Positions 58,606 through 64,000 of a stretch of DNA of 64,000 bases are shown here, in pieces; positions within the stretch are counted from its first letter, which is position 1; the number at the start of each line of letters is the position of its first letter. Source of the DNA: an uncultured Lachnospiraceae bacterium (GTDB lineage Bacteria; Bacillota; Clostridia; Lachnospirales; Lachnospiraceae); contig CACYPS010000003.1 of NCBI GenBank assembly GCA_902776305.1, positions 124,001 through 188,000 on the forward strand, read 5' to 3'. A program made the position numbers and the translations under genes. The notes under the pieces were generated by a model. That model made no database searches, had not been told where the DNA came from, and was given only the letters and a program-made list of their open reading frames with translations.

Positions 58606-59403
58606 ATGGATAAAGCGATCATCAGCCTCTCGTTCGACGATGGGCGGGAAGATAATTACAGATTATTCAAAAAGTTCACGATTCCGCATAACATTCCGGT
58701 CACGCTGAATGTTGCAACGGCTTATGTAGACGGCAGCATGCCGGCTGAGTCGTGGCCGACTAAAAAGGGGCCTATGACAAAGGAGCAGATAATCGAATTG
58801 TCAGGCTGTTCCTCTATAGAGCTTGCCCTTCACGGTGATGCTCATGACAACACCGAACCGGATGTGAGAGCAGGAAGGGATAAGCTTGCATCGTGGATCG
58901 GTTCACCCGAAGATGGAAAATGGGGCTTTGCAAGCCCGTATTCGAAGCTCCCTGTTGAAGATTTTGTAAGTCCTGATGCTCCGCCTTTCTTCAAAAATGA
59001 TATTTTATATATGAGGACCGGTCTCAAAAAAGAACCGCTTACACAGCTGCAGGAGATCTGCAGAAAGGCATGCAAACTATTGCCGCTCCCAATCTTCTAT
59101 CATACTACGTACGGATACGCTTTCATGCAGGAATGCCCGGATAGAGTAATCTATAGTTTTCCGGTATTCAACGCTCTGAGTTTTGCTTACGTAAAGGGTA
59201 TTATAGACACTGCAATTCGTTATAAGGGAGCGGTCACTCTGATGTTTCACAGTATAGAGCCTGACTCAGCGAGTGTCGACGAATGGTCCTGGGATTCAGA
59301 TAAGTTCCGGAAGCTTTGTGCTTATCTTGTTAAGATGCAGAAGAGAAATAAGCTCGATATCGCTACAACGCGAGATCTTTATAACAAAATAAAGACAGAC
59401 TGA
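58606..59403 (+). CDS. Polysaccharide deacetylase-like (NodB homology/CE4) protein
   Basis: 265 residues from the ATG at 58606 (AAGGAG upstream). The CE4 fold starts with ISLSFDDGREDNYRLF (the catalytic Asp-Asp motif). ELALHGDAHDNTEPDV supplies the His-x-x-x-His-type metal ligands, and VTLMFHSIEPD is the late His motif. There is no signal peptide, so it probably acts on a cytoplasmic, lipid-linked or UDP-sugar intermediate, or the domain is used as a partner. It follows the GT4 gene on the same strand. Family enzymes remove N- or O-acetyl groups. Confidence 0.85.
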   Translation: MDKAIISLSFDDGREDNYRLFKKFTIPHNIPVTLNVATAYVDGSMPAESWPTKKGPMTKEQIIELSGCSSIELALHGDAHDNTEPDVRAGRDKLASWIGSPEDGKWGFASPYSKLPVEDFVSPDAPPFFKNDILYMRTGLKKEPLTQLQEICRKACKLLPLPIFYHTTYGYAFMQECPDRVIYSFPVFNALSFAYVKGIIDTAIRYKGAVTLMFHSIEPDSASVDEWSWDSDKFRKLCAYLVKMQKRNKLDIATTRDLYNKIKTD

Positions 59404-59422
59404 GTTCGTGAAACGAAAAAAA

Positions 59423-59510
59423 GCTGTCGCAGATAAATCAACCTCTATATGAGCAGATGTCTGCAAAAATTCCTGCTCATATAGAGGTTTTGTGCCTTAG
59501 TGCGACAGCC
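59423..59510. repeat. Double-hairpin element with GCTGTCGCA/TGCGACAGC ends (copy 2)
   Basis: Outer GCTGTCGCA (59423-59431) and TGCGACAGC (59501-59509); inner perfect 17-bp stem AACCTCTATATGAGCAG (59440-59456) with CTGCTCATATAGAGGTT (59473-59489). It sits between convergent genes, like the related element at 13207-13293, and probably terminates both. Confidence 0.75.
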
Positions 59511-59525
59511 CTTACATGTTATACA

Positions 59526-60716
59526 TCAAATGTTAAGATTGACAAACAATTCTTTTATTTCATCGCTCTTTTTCTTGTCTTCGGAAATCATTTTCAGGGG
59601 ATTTCCTCTCATTATGCTGAAATACAGATACCGGATTAACTGGTATCCCCATGCAAAAGGTCTCAGGAGCAGATTATTCCTCGCAGCAGGCATACTGTAT
59701 TTACTGCTATAATTCAATCTGTCCAATAATCCTTTGATTCCTTTGGATTCTGACATAAGCTTTACGCCCCTGTTCTCAAATGCACCTTTTTTTCCGAAAT
59801 CTCCCTCACTAATCAGGTATTCCAGAAGTTGTCTGCACGATGAAGAATCAGCATCCCTGCACCATGTCAATTCATTATTGAGCCCAAAACATCTCTGACA
59901 AACTTTTGTCATGACTTTTGCCAGGTCCTTCAAATGCACTTTTTCTGCTTCCGCACAAAAGTGCTCTTCCCAATACTGATCTGACAGATAATGATCCGCG
60001 TACACCATCCAGTCGAGCAAGTGCCTGATTCCTACCCCTTCGCGCATATGCCCCGCAAAATGAATCAGAAGTGTCATCCCGTTTTGAAGGGTCGGCAATA
60101 CAGGAAAACTGTATCTATCTACTTCTACATTCTCGACGTTGTCCAGTCCGTGACTGAAAAAATCAATCAGCGCCTGTGATTCCGGACTGCCATCCATTTT
60201 TGCACCGCCCGGTCTTTTGTGTAACTCAAAAACAACATCATCTTTAGCTAATACAACATGATACTCAGCCTTATCAAGTTCTTCTGTTTTTGAGTAACCG
60301 TTATCCAGAAGCAGTTGATAAACACTTTCATATTCATCCTCTCTGACCAGAAAATCAATATCTCCGCTTTTCCGGAGCTCCGGTACAGGATAAAGCACGG
60401 CATTGGCCATGCCCTTCATGATTGCAAAGTCAAAACCCGCTGAAGAAAGCAGATTGACCAGCTCCTGTTGACAGTACATCAACATATACCAGCTGCTATA
60501 TTGCTCAATGACCGACTGTGACCATTCCCGGTCTAAATCGGTATCAGTAAACGATCCTTTTCTTTTTTTGTAGATCTCATATCCAAGAGGTGCCACCGCC
60601 TGCTGACACATGTCCCTATATATTGCCCACCAGTCCGGTTCAGCCGAAAGATCAGCTTCACCACCGCTCAAGGCCTCCTTTATGATCTCTATTTCATCCC
60701 GTTCTGTCTGATTCAT
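59526..60716 (-). CDS. Nucleotidyltransferase family protein (NTP_transf_5-like)
   Basis: 396 residues. The nucleotidyltransferase core shows FAIMKGMANAVLYPVPELRK with SGDIDFLVREDEYESVYQLL (the GS-x-D-x-D catalytic motif in the form RKSGDIDFLV). A helical C-terminus follows. Members of this 'uncharacterised nucleotidyltransferase' family occur inside capsule and exopolysaccharide loci; the reaction is not known. The ATG follows GGGGGGAA. It is downstream of the flippase on the same strand, about 55 bases away. Confidence 0.8.
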   Translation of the reverse strand: MNQTERDEIEIIKEALSGGEADLSAEPDWWAIYRDMCQQAVAPLGYEIYKKRKGSFTDTDLDREWSQSVIEQYSSWYMLMYCQQELVNLLSSAGFDFAIMKGMANAVLYPVPELRKSGDIDFLVREDEYESVYQLLLDNGYSKTEELDKAEYHVVLAKDDVVFELHKRPGGAKMDGSPESQALIDFFSHGLDNVENVEVDRYSFPVLPTLQNGMTLLIHFAGHMREGVGIRHLLDWMVYADHYLSDQYWEEHFCAEAEKVHLKDLAKVMTKVCQRCFGLNNELTWCRDADSSSCRQLLEYLISEGDFGKKGAFENRGVKLMSESKGIKGLLDRLNYSSKYSMPAARNNLLLRPFAWGYQLIRYLYFSIMRGNPLKMISEDKKKSDEIKELFVNLNI

Positions 60717-60771
60717 AATTCCCCCCGGTACCGCCGGATGCTCACCTGTGTGAAATTGCTATCGAAAAGCT

Positions 60772-62304
60772 TTAGTCTTTATTCCTGTTCTTAAGCCTTC
60801 CCAGATACTCACCTATCAGATACTTTACAAAATCAAACTCCTCGGATTTTGCAAACACCACCAATACAAATACGGCTGCCAGAGCGACACTGATGGCACC
60901 CAGTATCAAAAACTTAAGAATATACCCATATGATATATGCTGACTGATAACATGGACAATGCCACAGTCCGCACAGAATATGGCAAGCATTTTTATCCAC
61001 AGAAGAGCATATGATACGGGGCTGGATTTAAAATACCTGTTAAACAGAAAATATGTCTTAGATGTAATCTCAATCAAGTATGTACAACAAGTACCGATAA
61101 ATATTCCCGGTAATCCGATAATTTTTCCGAGCACTATTGACACAACAAGATTAACAACGGCACTGACACCGGATATATTTCTGCCGATCTCAAAATAACC
61201 GGTCATGTGCATTGCGGAACTTAAGGGTCTGTAAGTAATCGTCGTAAAGAGGAGCAGGCTATAAAGAAATACCATCTCCTCAGAAATCAGAAAGCTCTTA
61301 TCTTTAAGCCAGAGCATGATAAATGACTGTATGCACGCAAAAATACCGACTCCCCCTATTAATGCGAAGAGGAAGAACACAAAAGTCAGTCTTTTCAGAA
61401 CCTGTATCTTCTTATCGTTGTCCGCAGTCACGAACAAATTTCCGAAACTTGCTTCCGTTGAATCCCAGACTTTGTCAGCCAGAGTTGTGAAAACATTGGT
61501 AATCATCGTATAGTTACCGCAGTAACCGACCATTAAGGTTCCAATCAGCTTTGATATCAGTATATTATCGGTACTGTTGACTACCTTTCCTGCTATCTGT
61601 TTAACAAAGATATTCTTTACATTGGTGAAAATCTGTTTTTTCTCCTCAGCAGGCAGCGTCGGGTCGTCCTTGAGATAAGGATATCTCTTGTTCACAGCTC
61701 TGGATGCGATAGCGTTAGTAATGATTGTCAATGAGATATTGCCAATCAGGTAAGGTAAATATGATTTCGTCAGGCGCATTATGACAATAAGCGCAATCGA
61801 GCCGACGGTTCGGCACACCATATTAATGTTGGTGTATACATATTGTTTCTGATCGGCCTGCACAAGAGATATCTTATAGGATAACAGATAAGAAACCGAA
61901 TTCTGAAAGACGAACAGTACATAGACTATTCGCAGATATCCGAGAGGAACATCTACCTTTTCAATCAGCAGGTGGATTATCGGAACGAGAGCTAATCCGA
62001 CTGCCATCGTGACTGCAGCGATAGTCATATACGCTTTCTTATAGAGGTACATGAGCTGGCAGATCTTCTTTTCATCCCCTTCCGCGAGCGGCTTATAGAG
62101 ATTATATACGATTGCAGAACCGACTCCCAATTCTGCCAGTGAAAGGGTAGAGATAACATCCGTAAACAGAGAATTTAAAGAAGCAGGCAAAATCCCCAGT
62201 GAACGTAGCATTTCGGTACGCAACATGAAGGACAGCAGCACTGTTACTCCCTGTGACAAAAATGCAAACAATAAATTCTTTATGCTCTTATCTGTTCTAT
62301 TCAT
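60772..62304 (-). CDS. Polysaccharide flippase (Wzx/MATE-like membrane protein)
   Basis: 510 residues and about 12-14 hydrophobic segments with the polysaccharide-export N-terminus (NLLFAFLSQGVTVLLSFMLR, TEMLRSLGILPASLNSLFTD). YLLSYKISLVQADQKQYVYT and LISKLIGTLMVGYCGNYTMI also match clostridial Wzx proteins. It should flip lipid-linked repeat units across the cytoplasmic membrane. It is co-directional with the sulfotransferase and GT32 genes upstream and the nucleotidyltransferase downstream. Confidence 0.9.
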   Translation of the reverse strand: MNRTDKSIKNLLFAFLSQGVTVLLSFMLRTEMLRSLGILPASLNSLFTDVISTLSLAELGVGSAIVYNLYKPLAEGDEKKICQLMYLYKKAYMTIAAVTMAVGLALVPIIHLLIEKVDVPLGYLRIVYVLFVFQNSVSYLLSYKISLVQADQKQYVYTNINMVCRTVGSIALIVIMRLTKSYLPYLIGNISLTIITNAIASRAVNKRYPYLKDDPTLPAEEKKQIFTNVKNIFVKQIAGKVVNSTDNILISKLIGTLMVGYCGNYTMITNVFTTLADKVWDSTEASFGNLFVTADNDKKIQVLKRLTFVFFLFALIGGVGIFACIQSFIMLWLKDKSFLISEEMVFLYSLLLFTTITYRPLSSAMHMTGYFEIGRNISGVSAVVNLVVSIVLGKIIGLPGIFIGTCCTYLIEITSKTYFLFNRYFKSSPVSYALLWIKMLAIFCADCGIVHVISQHISYGYILKFLILGAISVALAAVFVLVVFAKSEEFDFVKYLIGEYLGRLKNRNKD

Positions 62305-62340
62305 TACCTAACATCCTTCACTTAATTAAGGAATATTGAG

Positions 62341-63390
62341 TCAACCGTTATATAGCAATTCCGGGACTGCGTCCTCAAGATAACGGATCTCTCTCTCATA
62401 TTTTGTTGAACGCTTGTACTGTCTCATGTATTTATTCTTAGTCTTCGGATCAAAATGTTTTCCCATTTCAACATGATCTTCTGACGAAAGTTCGCAGAAT
62501 TCTTCTACCTTTGAAACCGTCCCTTCGTAATCTTCGAAGAGGTCTTCATAATATATACGCAGTACCTGTTTCTCATCGCCTTCCGGTTTTTCAATCTCCC
62601 TCACCCGCTTCATGAATGCTGCAAACTCTTCTATCTTGATCGGTACCGGAGATTCAGCGTCATAGTGATCCAGGCGATGACGCGCCTCCACATAGACATC
62701 GCGGATATCACGGTTCATCACGATCACACGAAGCTCTTTTTCTGATATGTATTTACTCAGTCTGAATAAATTCTGCGGAAGAAGAAAATGATCCAGTAAA
62801 AGTACGCCCTTCGATGTGCCCCGGCACAGATTCAGATAAGCACGGATAAATTTACCCGCTGCCGCATAAAACATCTCCTCTGTTGGAAACGCATATCTTG
62901 TGAGCCCGTCATCGTACTTCTTTTTGTAAGTAATATTTTCAAAAAAGTTCGCACTGTACGGCTCTTTTTTCAGACGGTGCATCGCACTGGAAGCGGTATG
63001 CTTGACCGAGAACTTCATTTCTTCATCGTAATACCATTTTGCCTGAAGTGTAAATTCGGTAAGATCATCTATCAAAGCATCGACAGCTTCCATAAATGAC
63101 GGACCAAATCGTTCTTTATAATTACCGTACCAGCCATAATTGTTTTTATAAAGATTACTCATGGCTTGATAGAAAGCATTGAGTGCTTCATCGGAACGGT
63201 GTATATTGTTCCCCCTGAGCAGCTTGTCTTCCATATCGAAAAGACCATCCGGCATGTAAAGCGGCAAATGCTCACAGGGATTTTTCTCCAGAACACCTGC
63301 TGTAGTAGTACGATATTCTGTCAGAAGATGATATACCGCCGATGAGCCGGTAGCATAATAACCTGTTGGTGTAATTGCTAGATTACTCAC
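62341..63390 (-). CDS. Sulfotransferase-like P-loop protein
   Basis: 349 residues. An N-terminal PAPS 5'-phosphosulfate-binding-like loop (TPTGYYATGSSAVYHLL) resembles the GxxRSGTS/T type but is modified. A 3'-phosphate-type motif (LRVIVMNRDIRDVYVEARHR) and a late YEDLFEDYEGTVSKVEEFC region follow the sulfotransferase order. It probably sulfates, or is derived from an enzyme that sulfates, a sugar of the surface glycan. The start overlaps the GT32 gene by four bases (ATGA). The P-loop deviation lowers certainty. Confidence 0.7.
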   Translation of the reverse strand: MSNLAITPTGYYATGSSAVYHLLTEYRTTTAGVLEKNPCEHLPLYMPDGLFDMEDKLLRGNNIHRSDEALNAFYQAMSNLYKNNYGWYGNYKERFGPSFMEAVDALIDDLTEFTLQAKWYYDEEMKFSVKHTASSAMHRLKKEPYSANFFENITYKKKYDDGLTRYAFPTEEMFYAAAGKFIRAYLNLCRGTSKGVLLLDHFLLPQNLFRLSKYISEKELRVIVMNRDIRDVYVEARHRLDHYDAESPVPIKIEEFAAFMKRVREIEKPEGDEKQVLRIYYEDLFEDYEGTVSKVEEFCELSSEDHVEMGKHFDPKTKNKYMRQYKRSTKYEREIRYLEDAVPELLYNG

Positions 63391-64000
63391 TGTTTTTTCC
63401 CTTTCAACTTTGCGCGAAGCGCATCATAAAAGTCATCGCCGAACACTTTGCGTGTGAAGTCCATCATTGCCCCCTTCAGCTTATCTGCTTTGCTTACTTC
63501 AATCCAGCTGGAAGCCATGTGGTGAACCGTGCATGTCCTTTCGGTCGTCTTAGGATGCCAGTTGTGTACATCCCATGCAGCAAAGTAATCTTTCGGATAA
63601 ACCGCAATTCCTCCGGGAAGCTCCTGATACTCATCACGATCAAGGTCGAGACCCTTTGTCTCGGCGAACTCACTCAGAACATCATTTATGTTCGTAAGAT
63701 CAAGTTCTCCGTTGTCCATCAAAAAATGGCGTGTATGATAGCTCTGCTCAAACTCGGAAATAAAGGGATCATGCTTCTTGCAGGCAATAAATGCCGTTGT
63801 AAGAAGTCTCTCGCTCTCGAATCCGAGAACGACGCTTTTTCCCTCAAGATACTGACTGAAATCCTTTACCGCTTCTATATCCGTGTCAAAATACACGCCG
63901 CCGTGGTCAGCCAGCTCTTTTACTCTGACATAGTCTGCTACGAAGGCATATTTCTTTGCTTCATAAGCCTCTTTCACATAGTCCGGAGCCGTACTGATAT
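63387..64000 (-). CDS. Family 32-type glycosyltransferase (partial, 5' end beyond right edge)
   Basis: The frame is open to the window edge, giving about 204 codons; the true start lies outside. The GT32/'capsular polysaccharide synthesis' signature is clear: YAFVADYVRVKELADHGGVY followed by FDTDIEAVKDFSQYLEGKSV, where DTD is the metal motif. WHPKTTERTCTVHHMASSW near the end matches the common C-terminal motif of these enzymes. It is probably a sugar transferase of the exopolysaccharide locus, coupled by a four-base overlap to the sulfotransferase-like gene. Confidence 0.88.
   Translation of the reverse strand, partial: ISTAPDYVKEAYEAKKYAFVADYVRVKELADHGGVYFDTDIEAVKDFSQYLEGKSVVLGFESERLLTTAFIACKKHDPFISEFEQSYHTRHFLMDNGELDLTNINDVLSEFAETKGLDLDRDEYQELPGGIAVYPKDYFAAWDVHNWHPKTTERTCTVHHMASSWIEVSKADKLKGAMMDFTRKVFGDDFYDALRAKLKGKKQ

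Overview
The window reads like chromosomal DNA of a Gram-positive obligate anaerobe of the class Clostridia, most likely Lachnospiraceae-like. The pointers are a three-gene NADH-linked [FeFe] hydrogenase (HydABC), a tetrahydrofolate riboswitch in front of an ECF folate transporter S component, sigma-A-type promoters (TTGACA/TATAAT with 16-18 bp spacers and several TGnTATAAT extended -10 elements), strong GGAGG ribosome binding sites, and families typical of clostridia (phasin plus ABC1 kinase, DUF2974, DUF4342, Ltp lipoprotein). This is inferred from gene content; no rRNA or other taxonomic marker is present. I found no tRNA, rRNA, CRISPR array, transposase or prophage.

Layout. 1-5.5 kb (minus): a partial radical SAM protein, two overlapping CNNM/CBS membrane proteins, a split chromate-type transporter pair and an XRE regulator. 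6-12 kb: a PurF-like protein without the glutaminase cysteine (plus), then on minus a STAS / anti-sigma-like ATPase / GT2-GtrA operon, riboswitch-controlled folT, a ROK kinase and a DUF4145-like protein. 12-24 kb: an MscS channel, a minus operon (AI-2E transporter, methyltransferase, tyrosine phosphatase, M14 carboxypeptidase), an RpoD-like sigma factor, phasin-ABC1 kinase, a Na/Pi cotransporter, an HD protein and an RNA 2',3'-cyclic phosphodiesterase. 24-35 kb: two UBA-like membrane proteins, the second coupled to a two-component system; an Ltp-repeat lipoprotein, a DUF937 protein, membrane proteins, a TetR regulator, and a CinA-C / metallo-beta-lactamase-fold pair. 35-49 kb (minus): pgi, hydCBA, udk, rsmJ, a sodium:neurotransmitter-type symporter, an oxidoreductase-alpha-amylase fusion and dsdA. 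50-64 kb: a 1510-residue secreted subtilase followed by a surface polysaccharide locus (GT2, GT4, CE4 deacetylase, nucleotidyltransferase, flippase, sulfotransferase-like protein, GT32) that runs off the right edge.

How parts work together: pgi and the amylase module feed glycolysis, and HydABC can re-oxidise the resulting NADH and reduced ferredoxin as H2. FolT supplies folate under THF feedback. The right end builds and exports a surface glycan that is possibly sulfated and de-N-acetylated.

Most unusual: (i) the single-chain fusion of a complete beta-hydroxyacid-dehydrogenase-like module, with a degenerate nucleotide-binding glycine motif, to a catalytically intact GH13 alpha-amylase, behind a strong promoter and paired palindromes; (ii) a leader motif shared by the UBA/DUF4342/two-component operon and the subtilase gene; (iii) a dispersed composite palindromic repeat family sitting at gene 3' ends, including an exact 45-base duplicate that supplies the last codons of rsmJ; (iv) a 42-bp tandem repeat that starts in the tail of a membrane-protein gene.
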